Below, piece after piece: positions 45,523 to 58,117 of a stretch of 64,000 nucleotides of DNA. Below the pieces are notes generated by a model. That model worked only from the letters and a program-made list of their open reading frames with translations. It ran no database searches and was not told where the DNA came from. This DNA comes from Lentisphaeria bacterium (lineage in GTDB: Bacteria > Verrucomicrobiota > Lentisphaeria > Victivallales > Victivallaceae), in NCBI GenBank assembly GCA_017504435.1, contig JAFVRD010000010.1:1-64000 (forward strand), given 5' to 3'. The position numbers and the translations under genes are program-made. Each line of letters starts with the position of its first letter. Within the stretch, counting starts at the first letter, position 1.

Positions 45523-45897
45523 ATGAGACGGATGTTATTGATAACTTTGACACTGATATTGATCATGTCGGTGACGGTGCCCAGAGCCCGGGCTATTGAT
45601 CCGGTCACCATGGCGATACTTGCTCCGATTGCATTGAAAGTTGCGGAAGCAGCCAAGCCCTATCTGATCCGTTCATTGGTGCGTACCGGTAAAGGTATGA
45701 TCGATATAGGGAAAGATGCTTTTGAGTTGCTTTATCTGCCCTACGGGATCGGAGAAATGACCATCGGTGCGCCATTTAAGAAATTCCGCAAAGGAATAGT
45801 GCATGTGGTGCGCGGCGGGGTGATTGCTCCGATAAAATTGTTTTTGCATATTCTTATTCTGCCGGTTCACATGGCAGGGGCAAAAGTCAATATATGA
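45523..45897 (+). CDS. Small exported or membrane-associated protein of unknown function
   Basis: 124 residues. A clear signal peptide (MLLITLTLILIMSVTVPRARA) is followed by hydrophobic and basic stretches (IAPIKLFLHILILPVHM near the end) that could lie along the membrane. I do not recognise a family. It has its own promoter and overlaps the DciA-like gene by 4 bp, so it is probably expressed. Confidence 0.65.
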   Translation: MRRMLLITLTLILIMSVTVPRARAIDPVTMAILAPIALKVAEAAKPYLIRSLVRTGKGMIDIGKDAFELLYLPYGIGEMTIGAPFKKFRKGIVHVVRGGVIAPIKLFLHILILPVHMAGAKVNI

Positions 45898-46322
45898 AAA
45901 AATTTTCTCCGGAACCGGGTTTTTCCACTGATCCGCTGCCCGCCCGGCAATACGCTTTGCGGCGCAGGCGTATGGAATTGCTTACCTTATGGTACGGTAG
46001 AGAACGTGCCGCTGCAGAAATATCCTGTCACACCCGGCAGCCGCAGGAAATCAGTGTGTTGATCAATGATGTACTTTCCAATATCAAACGTCCGGAAAAT
46101 GGCATATTGATCAAGCTCCGTGCCGATTGGGGCAAATTGATCGGCAGTGGTTTTTCCAGATATACAGAACCGGTTGCATTGAAAAACGGAGTCTTGACCT
46201 TGAAAGTCAAACACAGCGCGCTGCTGATGGAATTGCAGCCCTCATTGGATCTCATTCAGGACCGTATCAACCGGGAACTGGGGGAAAATACCTGCCAGGA
46301 TATAAAGCTTACCGTTGGATGA
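45894..46322 (+). CDS. DUF721/DciA-family protein
   Basis: 142 residues. The C-terminal region DWGKLIGSGFSRYTEPVALK followed by LTLKVKHSALLMELQ is the DUF721 pattern. DciA members help load the replicative helicase DnaB in bacteria that lack DnaC. A helicase-loading role is likely by family but not proven here; dnaN-recF lie 8 kb away. Confidence 0.8.
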   Translation: MKKFSPEPGFSTDPLPARQYALRRRRMELLTLWYGRERAAAEISCHTRQPQEISVLINDVLSNIKRPENGILIKLRADWGKLIGSGFSRYTEPVALKNGVLTLKVKHSALLMELQPSLDLIQDRINRELGENTCQDIKLTVG

Positions 46323-46368
46323 TTTTACCGACACGATTGGCGTTGTGCTGAAAAATTCTTATGATAAA

Positions 46369-46530
46369 ACGCTCTGTTCCCATTGAGGGTAGATAGTTTA
46401 TTTACACACTTGGGAATGACTGCTTTTTAAAGAAGCTTCGCTTTTCTTCCGTCTTCGTTGCACTACGCCGTGACAAGTGAAAAGGGATAGCGGGACTCCC
46501 GAATATCGCCACTTGTCTGGAACAGAGCGT
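46369..46530. repeat. 162-bp structured element with perfect 12-bp terminal inverted repeats
   Basis: ACGCTCTGTTCC (46369-46380) and GGAACAGAGCGT (46519-46530) are exact reverse complements. Inside, GACAAGTG (46472-46479) pairs with CACTTGTC (46509-46516) around GGGACTCCC, and AAAGAAG...CTTTTCTT can form another stem. No gene fits. It could be a miniature transposable element or a folded RNA between dciA and the oxidoreductase terminator. Confidence 0.55.
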
Positions 46531-46533
46531 AAT

Positions 46534-46569
46534 AAAAAAAGCCGCAGGTTTTGTAACCTGCGGCTTTTT
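46534..46569. terminator. Bidirectional intrinsic terminator
   Basis: GCCGCAGGTT (46541-46550) and AACCTGCGGC (46555-46564) form a perfect 10-bp stem, flanked by A7 on one side and T5 on the other. It can end both the dciA-like transcript and the minus-strand oxidoreductase transcript. Confidence 0.9.
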
Positions 46570-46582
46570 GATTTCCTCAATT

Positions 46583-50113
<3,531 letters not shown>

Positions 50114-50176
50114 TGTTTTGCTCCTTGTTCCATTTGGTTGGTTAGGTTGAATGCGAAAAAAATATTATTTCTATAT

Positions 50177-50205
50177 AACATACACCGGAATTGTGTTTTT
50201 TTCAA
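50177..50205 (-). promoter_or_regulatory. Promoter of the pyruvate oxidoreductase gene
   Basis: TTGAAA (50205-50200), a 17-bp spacer, TATGTT (50182-50177). Confidence 0.6.
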
Positions 50206-50214
50206 CCCTGCAAT

Positions 50215-50243
50215 ACAAAAAAATCCCCCGTATGCACGGGGGA
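50215..50243 (-). terminator. Intrinsic terminator of the GntR-regulator operon
   Basis: CCCCCGTGCATACGGGGG followed by TTTTTTT on the minus strand, 18 bp after the last gene of the operon. Confidence 0.9.
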
Positions 50244-50260
50244 AGATCACCATGTATATA

Positions 50261-53200
50261 TTATTTGATACCGATAAGCAGGAAGTGGTTCCCGGGGATG
50301 TCGATATTGCCGATTTCAGAAACCTTTACCAGATCATCCCGGACACCCTGACCGCGGATTTCTTTGTTTTTCCAGATATTGGTGACGGCTTTGGGTGTCT
50401 CTACTCCGAGGGCGGCAAAATCAATTTTCATCGCGGCTTTGACCGGGGTGCGATTGAAGTTGCTTATCATCAGAACGACCCGGTAAGGTGCGCCTTTCTT
50501 ATTGATTTTGTAGTAGGAGCAATAGGTTTTGGGAGCTGTCGGCACTGCGGCGGTATTTTCCCAGTAGCCGTGGAATTCGACTTCATCGCTGCCCAATCCG
50601 ATATGTTCTCTGATGAACCACCAGTTGTTGACAGTACGGTTGTATACAAATGTGGGCCAGGTGTTGAAGTCATGGATGATCGCCGGGGCGAGGGCACGCA
50701 GCGCGAATTCCGGACTGTTTTCCACCCGGGCGCGCTCTTTTTTGAATGCCGGGGTAAAGCGGCAGAGCCGTCCGCTCTGGATGATCAGTGTATACGGCAC
50801 ACCGGCTTTGACCCAATTGAAATCGGTTTGATATTGTTCCAGCGGGATCTCTTCGCAATATCCGTAATCAAGGTTTTTCGCCATGATGTGGAATGTGTTT
50901 TCGCCCGGGGCAAAAATGTCGATGAAAGCGTGACTCATCGGCAGGAACTGGACATGGCTGTGCAGCAGAATGGAACCGTTGTTTTTGTGAACGGTTTTGT
51001 AGGTGCGCATGAGGAAATTCCGCAGACCGAGCGCATCACTGGTGATGTACGGCTGACCGAAAATATCTTTGCCGCCGCAGCCATGAGTGATATTTTCGCA
51101 GAATTTGGTGGATGCCACGTCATAATAGAGACCTTCGATGGGGTATTCTTTCATGGTTTTGTCAATATTGTAGCTCCACAGATCGGCGGTCAGGTCGGTG
51201 GCATTGAAGCAGAAATAGTCCAGGATCCACGGTTTGCCCAGTTTGATGCCGGAATGGTTCAATCGGGGACTGCTCCAGTTGTCTCTGCCGATGTAATCGT
51301 AATCTGCCACTGCATCGGAAACCTGTCCCGGCATGGTGTAGATATGATTTTTGATTTTTCTGGCTTTGTACGGAGCGAGGAACTTGAGCATTTCTTCGCG
51401 GTAAGCCGGAATACAGCTGGTCAGCGCGGTCATATCGCTGGGATTAGCGGCGTTGGCCATATATCCGAAGTTGATCGGTTGATAGTTGCAATGGCTGTTG
51501 CGCAAATAGCCGTTATAATTGACCAGACGGTGTTCTTTCATCGGCACGCGGCTGGGGGTTCCCATGAAGACCATGGTGTAAGAGGCTTTTCCCGGCATTT
51601 TGACCGGGCGGGAAATAATATTGATCCGGGCAGATGTACCGGAAGGATCTTTTTTGGCGGTCAACGGTTTTTCGTCGCGGTTATTGACCCAGTTGGCATT
51701 GGATTTGGTCCAGAAAAACACCCCTTTTTCATGACCGGAGAGCCACAGGATGTTATCTTTCCGGCGGGCATCACCGCCCAGACCGATGGCGACCTCATCT
51801 TTGAAAGGCACATAGATGGGGTCCATCGCAAATTTACCGGCAACTGCGGGAAGTTTATATGAAACGTTGAAAGATTTGACTTCAGCATTCTTTTTCAGCG
51901 GAATGAGGTCGATATTGACGATCCACGCTCCGTCGAACCAGAGTTCACCTTTCCATTCCAGAGCCAGATCTCCGGCAGTACCGCGGCCGGTATAAACGGC
52001 AAAATCCTGGTGAATGGCACTGCGCTTGGGGGCATCCCATTTGACTTCGGTGCCGTTGATGTTCCATGCCGGAGGCGCGAGGAGCAATTCCGTATCGCCG
52101 TGAGTGATGCGGGTCGGAAAAGCATTGCCGGAAAGCTGAATGGTATTGGTCAGGGTCTGATAACGGTCGTTGCCGAGATCTTTCAGCGGCAGCCACGGAT
52201 CCGGAACGCTGTGATCCATACCGAGGCGAACTTTGTACGGGGTCAGATCGGGAACACGGAACGGTATCTGCCGGGTGAAAGATGTGCCTTTGCCGGTAGT
52301 CGCGGCCTCAATGGTATAAGTGCCGGCGATCAGGTCAGCGGGCAGAGCCAACGTGATTTCATCTTTGATATTTTTCAGCGTAAATCCGGTGTTGGAGACG
52401 GTTTTGCCCGTCGGGTCGAGCAGTTTTGCTGTACCGGAAATAACACCTTTACGCAATGTTTCAGCAACGGCACTTCCGGCATTGGTAAGGTCGATTTCAA
52501 GTTTCAGTTTTTTATCGGCAGGATTGCAGCTGTGACGAAGTTCCAGCGGATAATCGACGGCGAAATTATAATAGAATTTGAACTTTTTGGATTCTACCGC
52601 CAGCCGCTGTTTTCCGGCGGGCAGGGTGCGTTCCCAGGTTACTCCGTTGAAATCTGCAGGATAGACAAACGTGGAGTAGCCGTCGGGGGTGATGCCGGCA
52701 GTAACTTTATCTCCTTTGAGATCGCCTTTGCCGGAAATTTTGAGATTTCCGGTGTTGAGTTTGAGGGGATCGGCATCCAGCTGGAAATAACTGTCATCAT
52801 TGTTGAAGTGGATGATGTCGCGGGCCTGATAAACTCTGCCGGTATAATTGCCCCAGTGATAATAGTGAATGGTACTGCGGTCATGGATGCTGATGCAGAA
52901 TTCAGCTTGGCAATCTTTACCGGTGAGCAGATCTTTACCGCCGAGATCATCCAGCGGGATGACGGCTTCCAGAGTCCAGAAATCTTTACCGATCTCCGGT
53001 TTTACGGTCGCTTTACCGTTCCATGAGACTTGGGTGTTGCAGCTGTCGTAAATAGCACCTGCGCTGTTGAAAATATATTGATTCTGCTGTTTGCCTCCGG
53101 GGGCGTGAAAATGGAACTCCACGCTGTCATCTTCCCAGAGTTTACCGTCCCGGACGGTGGCGGGGGTTTTAGTTTTGAGGGGGGCTTTGCCGACAAAATA

Positions 53201-54157
53201 TTTGACAAAGAGATTTTTATTATTGTGGGCAAGCATGATGTATGCCGGAATGTGCGGGGCAGGGGCGAGTTGGGCAGCGATCGGCATTTTCAATGCTTTG
53301 GACCAATCGGGGGTATCTCCCTGCTGGCAGGGGATCGCTGCGAAATTGAGTGCTGCCTGTACCGGGGCAGGCGGAATGACCATTTCGTACTCTTTACGGA
53401 TCTCCACAGGTCCGAGTACGCGGTTGCGGATGGTCAATTTATCAATAGCGGTTTTGTGAGTACGGTCGACCTCTTTGCGGGTTTGCCAGTCGAAACGGGT
53501 TCCGATACAGAATCTGCCGGAGGCATCCGGGTAGTTTTGTTTGGCTCTGAAAAGCCGGATCGGATTAGTTGGACGCACCCGGGTATTTTTGCCGATTTTG
53601 TCCGGAGTTTTCTGCGGTATTTTACCGTCGATATACAACGAAATCTTTTCTTCATCCCAGGTGACATCTATTTTGTGCCAGCGTCCGGGAGCCCAGTCTG
53701 CGGCATCACATCTGGCGACTGCGGTCAGAGCATGCTGTTTGTCACCGGCGGGACGGTTGACGATGGTCGCTTCGATATAACCGGGAGTCAATTTATTTAT
53801 CCGCAACTGGAAATCTTTCTGCCAGGCAAAAAAGAAAGTCTGCCAGCCTTCTCCGTAGAGCTGCCAGTTGATCGGGCAGACCCAGATGGATACCGTGCCG
53901 CCTTTGGGGTTGAAATTTTTGGGCATGAGGTATTCCACACATTCGCTGTTGGCGAGGTTGAGGCTGTTACCTTTGCCGTTGACTCCGGGGAACATGCGCA
54001 GCTGCAGATCGCCGTCTTTGAAACGGTAAACCCGTTTGTCACCGGCGATCCCGGGGGCGACTCCGTAATCGTCAAAGTCGACTTCAAATGTTTTTCCGGC
54101 AAAACTCATTGTCGGGAGCATCGCTGCACCCAGCAATGCCAAAATGATTTTTTTCAT
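50261..54157 (-). CDS. Large exported glycan-active protein, tandem paralog B
   Basis: 1298 residues with a signal peptide (MKKIILALLGAAMLPTMSFA). Domains, roughly: a concanavalin-A/LamG-like lectin domain (22-215, with WHKIDVTWDEEKISLYIDGK), a CBM9-like binding domain (about 290-460, LWEDDSVEFHF), a middle beta-sandwich, and a C-terminal part (about 660-1298) that recalls GH123/DUF6067-type glycosidase regions, with HSHVQFLPMSHAFIDIFAPG and YCEEIPLEQYQTDFNW highly conserved in the paralog. Catalytic residues are not identified. Last gene of the operon; the next gene upstream is its paralog, with near-identical DNA over 53892-54088. Confidence 0.75.
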   Translation of the reverse strand: MKKIILALLGAAMLPTMSFAGKTFEVDFDDYGVAPGIAGDKRVYRFKDGDLQLRMFPGVNGKGNSLNLANSECVEYLMPKNFNPKGGTVSIWVCPINWQLYGEGWQTFFFAWQKDFQLRINKLTPGYIEATIVNRPAGDKQHALTAVARCDAADWAPGRWHKIDVTWDEEKISLYIDGKIPQKTPDKIGKNTRVRPTNPIRLFRAKQNYPDASGRFCIGTRFDWQTRKEVDRTHKTAIDKLTIRNRVLGPVEIRKEYEMVIPPAPVQAALNFAAIPCQQGDTPDWSKALKMPIAAQLAPAPHIPAYIMLAHNNKNLFVKYFVGKAPLKTKTPATVRDGKLWEDDSVEFHFHAPGGKQQNQYIFNSAGAIYDSCNTQVSWNGKATVKPEIGKDFWTLEAVIPLDDLGGKDLLTGKDCQAEFCISIHDRSTIHYYHWGNYTGRVYQARDIIHFNNDDSYFQLDADPLKLNTGNLKISGKGDLKGDKVTAGITPDGYSTFVYPADFNGVTWERTLPAGKQRLAVESKKFKFYYNFAVDYPLELRHSCNPADKKLKLEIDLTNAGSAVAETLRKGVISGTAKLLDPTGKTVSNTGFTLKNIKDEITLALPADLIAGTYTIEAATTGKGTSFTRQIPFRVPDLTPYKVRLGMDHSVPDPWLPLKDLGNDRYQTLTNTIQLSGNAFPTRITHGDTELLLAPPAWNINGTEVKWDAPKRSAIHQDFAVYTGRGTAGDLALEWKGELWFDGAWIVNIDLIPLKKNAEVKSFNVSYKLPAVAGKFAMDPIYVPFKDEVAIGLGGDARRKDNILWLSGHEKGVFFWTKSNANWVNNRDEKPLTAKKDPSGTSARINIISRPVKMPGKASYTMVFMGTPSRVPMKEHRLVNYNGYLRNSHCNYQPINFGYMANAANPSDMTALTSCIPAYREEMLKFLAPYKARKIKNHIYTMPGQVSDAVADYDYIGRDNWSSPRLNHSGIKLGKPWILDYFCFNATDLTADLWSYNIDKTMKEYPIEGLYYDVASTKFCENITHGCGGKDIFGQPYITSDALGLRNFLMRTYKTVHKNNGSILLHSHVQFLPMSHAFIDIFAPGENTFHIMAKNLDYGYCEEIPLEQYQTDFNWVKAGVPYTLIIQSGRLCRFTPAFKKERARVENSPEFALRALAPAIIHDFNTWPTFVYNRTVNNWWFIREHIGLGSDEVEFHGYWENTAAVPTAPKTYCSYYKINKKGAPYRVVLMISNFNRTPVKAAMKIDFAALGVETPKAVTNIWKNKEIRGQGVRDDLVKVSEIGNIDIPGNHFLLIGIK

Positions 54158-54192
54158 GTGGTCTTTCCCTTATATTTTTTCAAATGGATTGT

Positions 54193-57100
54193 TTATTTGA
54201 TGCCGATGATCGCGAAGTGATTGCCGGGGATGGTGATATCATTGATCGCTTCCAGCGGAATTTCGTGATCGGTCCAGTTGCGCACACCTTTTTTGGTTTT
54301 GTTGCGCCAGATTTCAGTGACGGTAACCGGTTTTTCGATGCCCAGAGCGTTGAAATCTATTTTGCATGCGGCTTTGACCGGGGTACGGTTGAAGTTGCCG
54401 AACAGCAGCAGCCGGCGGTACGGAGCTCCGGGAGTATTGATGACATAATACGAGCAATAGGTTTTATCGTCCAGCGGTTTGACGGCCTTGTTTTCCCAGT
54501 AGCCTGTAAAGTCTGCGTCACCGCCTAATCCGAGTTTTTTCCGCAATCCCCACCAGTGATTGACTGTGGGATTGTATACAAATGTGGCCCAGGTGTTGAA
54601 GTCATGGAGGATCGGCGGAGTCAGTGCCCGCAGGGCGTATTCCGGATAATTCTCGACCTTGTTTCTAAGTTTTTTGAATGCCGGGACATTGCGGCATATT
54701 CTGCCGTACTGGATGATGTGGCAATAGGGGACACCGGCTTTTTTCCAGTTGAAATCGACCTGATATTGTTCCGGCGGGATCTCTTCACAATATCCGTGTT
54801 CAAAGTTTTTGATCAGAACGTGGAACGTATTTTCACCCGGTGCAAACATATCAATAAATCCGTGACTCATGGGGAGGAACTGGACATGACTGTGCAGCAT
54901 AATAGAACCGTTATATTTATGAACGGTTTTATATACCCGCATCAGGAATGTCCGCAACCCCAACGCATCACTGGAAATATAATCCTGACCGAAAACATCT
55001 TTGCCGCCGCAGCCGTGGATCCGGTTTTCGCAGAATTTGGTGGCTGCCACATCAAAGTAGGGGCCATCGATGATTTTCGGAAAATCCCGCAGGGTCTTAT
55101 CGAGGTTGTAACACCACCAGTCTGAAGTGCGGTCAGTGGCATTGAAACAGAAATAATCCAGTATCCACCGCTGTCCCAGTTTGGTACCGGAATGGTTGAG
55201 ACGCGGAGTACTCCAGTTATTTTTACCGATATAATCGTATGCCGGTTCCAAATTGGAAATCTGTCCGGGCATGGAGTAAATATGAGTTTTTATGTTGCGT
55301 GCCAATTTCGATTTGATTCCCTCTCCGTTACGGAGTTTTTCCGGATATGCCGGAACACAGCTGGTCAAAGTGGTCATATCTGTTGGGCTGGCAGTGTTGT
55401 AGAATCCAGACCAGTTGATGGAATGGTAGGTTAAATTTGAATTACGGGTCGAGCCGTAATTTGCCAGCCGGAATTCTTTCATCGGAGTACGGCTTGGAGT
55501 GCCCATGAACACCATAGTGTATTCCGCCGGGCGGGGCAGGGTGACCGGACGGGAGATCACGTTGAGCTGAACAGAAGTGCCGGAGGCGTCTTTGCGGGCG
55601 GTCAACGGCTTTTCGTCGCGGTTATTGACCCAGTTGGCATTGGATTTGACCCAGAAAAACACCCCTTTTTCATGGCCGGATATCCAGAGGATATTATCTT
55701 TCCGGCGGGCATCGCCGCCCAGTGCTACGGCGACTTTGCCGTCTTTGAAAGGCACATAAATCGGGTCCATGGCAAATTTTCCGGCTTCCGGAGCTACCTG
55801 ATAGCTGATATTGAAGCTGTCAAGTCGGGCATTTTTATCAACGGGGATAAGTTTGAAATTGACGATCCACGCTCCATCGAACCACAATTCGCCCCGCCAA
55901 TCGATTTTTACATTGCCGGCATCTCCGGTTCCGGTATAGACCGCATAATCATCAAAAATTTCTTCGCGTTTGAATTTTTCCCATTTAACAGCTTTGCCGT
56001 TGAGCATCCAGATTGGGGATTTCGTAAGCAGTTCGACACCTTTATTGGTCAACTGTGCCGGGAATGCGCCGGGACCGAGCTGAATGGTTCCGGTCAAAGT
56101 CTGATAACGGTCATTGCCCAGGGATTTGAGCGGCTGCCACGGATCGGGAACGGTATGATCTTTGCCGAGCCGGAGTTTGAATGGGGTCATATCCGGAACG
56201 CGGAACGGAACATTACGGGTGAACGAGGTATGATCGCCGGAGGTTGAAACTGCGACCTGATATGTTCCGGCAGCCGGGTCTTTCGGCAGGGAAATCGCCG
56301 CAGTACCTTTGACCGCACTCATGGTGAAAGTGGATTCGCAAACAATTTTACCGGAAGGATCCAGCAATTTTACCTTGCCGGGGATCGTTTTGCTGCGCAG
56401 AATATTATGAGTTGTTTCTCCGGCATTGACCAGATCGAGGTCAAGCGAGAGTACACTGGTATCAGGATCGCAGTTGACGGAAACTTCCAGCGGATAATCC
56501 ACTTCAAAATCGTAATAATAGCGGAAACGGTCGGATTTCACAGTCAGATTATGTTTACCGGCGGCAAGACGGCGTTTCCAGGTCACATCACGGAAATCTC
56601 CGGGATAAAATTCTTCGGGATACCCCTCCTGAGTGATTTTTGCGGAGATGTTTTCAGTTTTGAGATTACCTTTTCCGGAAATATCCATATTGCCGGTTTT
56701 AAGCTGTATCGGATCGATATCCAATTGATAATAGCTGTCATCGGTGGCAAGTTTGATGATATCCCGGGCTTTGTATGTGGTGCCGGTGGCAGTTCCCCAA
56801 TGGTAGTAATTCTGCTGCCGTCCTTTTTGTATACTTACACAAAAGGCAGCCATAAGTTCTTTGCCGATAAGTTCTTTGCCGCCGAGATCATCCAGCGGTA
56901 TCGCCATTTCGACGGTCCAGAAATCTTTTTTCTGTCCGGCGGTGATTTTGGCATTGCCGTTCCATTTGGAGTTGAGATTGCGGCTGTCAAAATAAACACC
57001 GCGGCTGTTGACGATATACTGATTTTGCTGTTTGCCGTCACCGGAGGCAAAGTGAAATTCAATGCTGTCATCTTCCCAGAGGTTACCGTCCCGGACGGTT

Positions 57101-58092
57101 ATATCAGTTTTTTGAGCTGTGTTGTAGATCAGATATTTCAGAAAGAGAGTTTCGCCGTTGTGAGCTGCCAGCACGTCTGCCCGGAGCAGTTCCACCGGTC
57201 TGAGCTGAGTGGCAATGGGAAGTTTCAACGCCTTGCTCCAATCGGGGGCAGAGCCTTTCTGCATCGGGATTTCGGCGTAATTGAGAATTCTTTTTCTTAC
57301 CGGCGGCGGAATGATTTTTTCATATTCCTGCTGGATCTCTTTGGCACTCAGTATCCGGTCATGAATGGTCAGACTGTCGATGGCGGTTTTATGTTCGCGG
57401 TTGACCTGCTTGCGTTTCTGCCAGTCGTGGCGGGTGCCGATGCAGAATCGTCCGGCTGCCTGCGGCAGATCCGGTTTGATTTTGAATGTTCCTGCCGGAC
57501 GGGTCGGTCCGACTCTGCCGGATTTACCGACGGATATCGGCGTTTTCGGAGGAACTTTGCCGTCGATATAAAGGCGGATATTTTCATTATCCCAGGTGAC
57601 ATCTATTTTGTGCCAGCGTCCGGCACTCCATTCTTTGGCATCACATCTGGCCTGTACGGTGATCGCCTGCATTGCGGAACCTGCCGGACGGTGAACGATC
57701 GTTGCTTTGATATAATGGGCGGCCAGTTTGTGGATGCGCAATTCAAAATCTTTCTGCCATGCAAAAAAGAACACCTGCCATTCCGGATCGGAGAGTTTCC
57801 AGTTTACCGGGCTGACCCACAGAGAAACCGTGCCGCCTTTGGGGTTGAAATTTTTGGGCATGAGGTATTCCACACATTCGCTGTTGGCGAGATTGAGGCT
57901 GTTACCTTTGCCGTTGACTCCGGGGAACATGCGCAGCTGCAGGTCGCCGTCTTTGAAACGGTAAACCCGTTTGTCACCGGCGATCCCGGGGGCGACTCCG
58001 TAATCGTCAAAATCGACTTCAAAGAGTTTTTCTGCGAAAACAGCCGCCGGAAGCAAAGCCGCAGTCAGCAGTGCAAGCACAGTTTTTTTCAT
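54193..58092 (-). CDS. Large exported glycan-active protein, tandem paralog A
   Basis: 1299 residues with a signal peptide (TVLALLTAALLPAAVFA). The same domain order as its downstream paralog: LamG-like (WHKIDVTWDNENIRLYIDGK), CBM9-like (LWEDDSIEFHFASGDGKQ), beta-sandwich and a long C-terminal catalytic-like region with LGGDARRKDNILWISGHEKG and HSHVQFLPMSHGFIDMFAPG. Co-transcription with a sialate O-acetylesterase suggests action on acetylated host glycans. Two diverged copies kept in tandem may differ in linkage preference. No family assignment is certain beyond GH123/DUF6067 resemblance. Confidence 0.75.
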   Translation of the reverse strand: MKKTVLALLTAALLPAAVFAEKLFEVDFDDYGVAPGIAGDKRVYRFKDGDLQLRMFPGVNGKGNSLNLANSECVEYLMPKNFNPKGGTVSLWVSPVNWKLSDPEWQVFFFAWQKDFELRIHKLAAHYIKATIVHRPAGSAMQAITVQARCDAKEWSAGRWHKIDVTWDNENIRLYIDGKVPPKTPISVGKSGRVGPTRPAGTFKIKPDLPQAAGRFCIGTRHDWQKRKQVNREHKTAIDSLTIHDRILSAKEIQQEYEKIIPPPVRKRILNYAEIPMQKGSAPDWSKALKLPIATQLRPVELLRADVLAAHNGETLFLKYLIYNTAQKTDITVRDGNLWEDDSIEFHFASGDGKQQNQYIVNSRGVYFDSRNLNSKWNGNAKITAGQKKDFWTVEMAIPLDDLGGKELIGKELMAAFCVSIQKGRQQNYYHWGTATGTTYKARDIIKLATDDSYYQLDIDPIQLKTGNMDISGKGNLKTENISAKITQEGYPEEFYPGDFRDVTWKRRLAAGKHNLTVKSDRFRYYYDFEVDYPLEVSVNCDPDTSVLSLDLDLVNAGETTHNILRSKTIPGKVKLLDPSGKIVCESTFTMSAVKGTAAISLPKDPAAGTYQVAVSTSGDHTSFTRNVPFRVPDMTPFKLRLGKDHTVPDPWQPLKSLGNDRYQTLTGTIQLGPGAFPAQLTNKGVELLTKSPIWMLNGKAVKWEKFKREEIFDDYAVYTGTGDAGNVKIDWRGELWFDGAWIVNFKLIPVDKNARLDSFNISYQVAPEAGKFAMDPIYVPFKDGKVAVALGGDARRKDNILWISGHEKGVFFWVKSNANWVNNRDEKPLTARKDASGTSVQLNVISRPVTLPRPAEYTMVFMGTPSRTPMKEFRLANYGSTRNSNLTYHSINWSGFYNTASPTDMTTLTSCVPAYPEKLRNGEGIKSKLARNIKTHIYSMPGQISNLEPAYDYIGKNNWSTPRLNHSGTKLGQRWILDYFCFNATDRTSDWWCYNLDKTLRDFPKIIDGPYFDVAATKFCENRIHGCGGKDVFGQDYISSDALGLRTFLMRVYKTVHKYNGSIMLHSHVQFLPMSHGFIDMFAPGENTFHVLIKNFEHGYCEEIPPEQYQVDFNWKKAGVPYCHIIQYGRICRNVPAFKKLRNKVENYPEYALRALTPPILHDFNTWATFVYNPTVNHWWGLRKKLGLGGDADFTGYWENKAVKPLDDKTYCSYYVINTPGAPYRRLLLFGNFNRTPVKAACKIDFNALGIEKPVTVTEIWRNKTKKGVRNWTDHEIPLEAINDITIPGNHFAIIGIK

Positions 58093-58117
58093 GGCAAAAG
58101 TCTCCTGTAATAATATT

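Noticed and set aside
6303-46392. Shared 13-mer GTTCCCATTGAGG near 6310 and 46375
   Set aside because: A 13-base match between two places in 64 kb is expected by chance and the flanks do not align.
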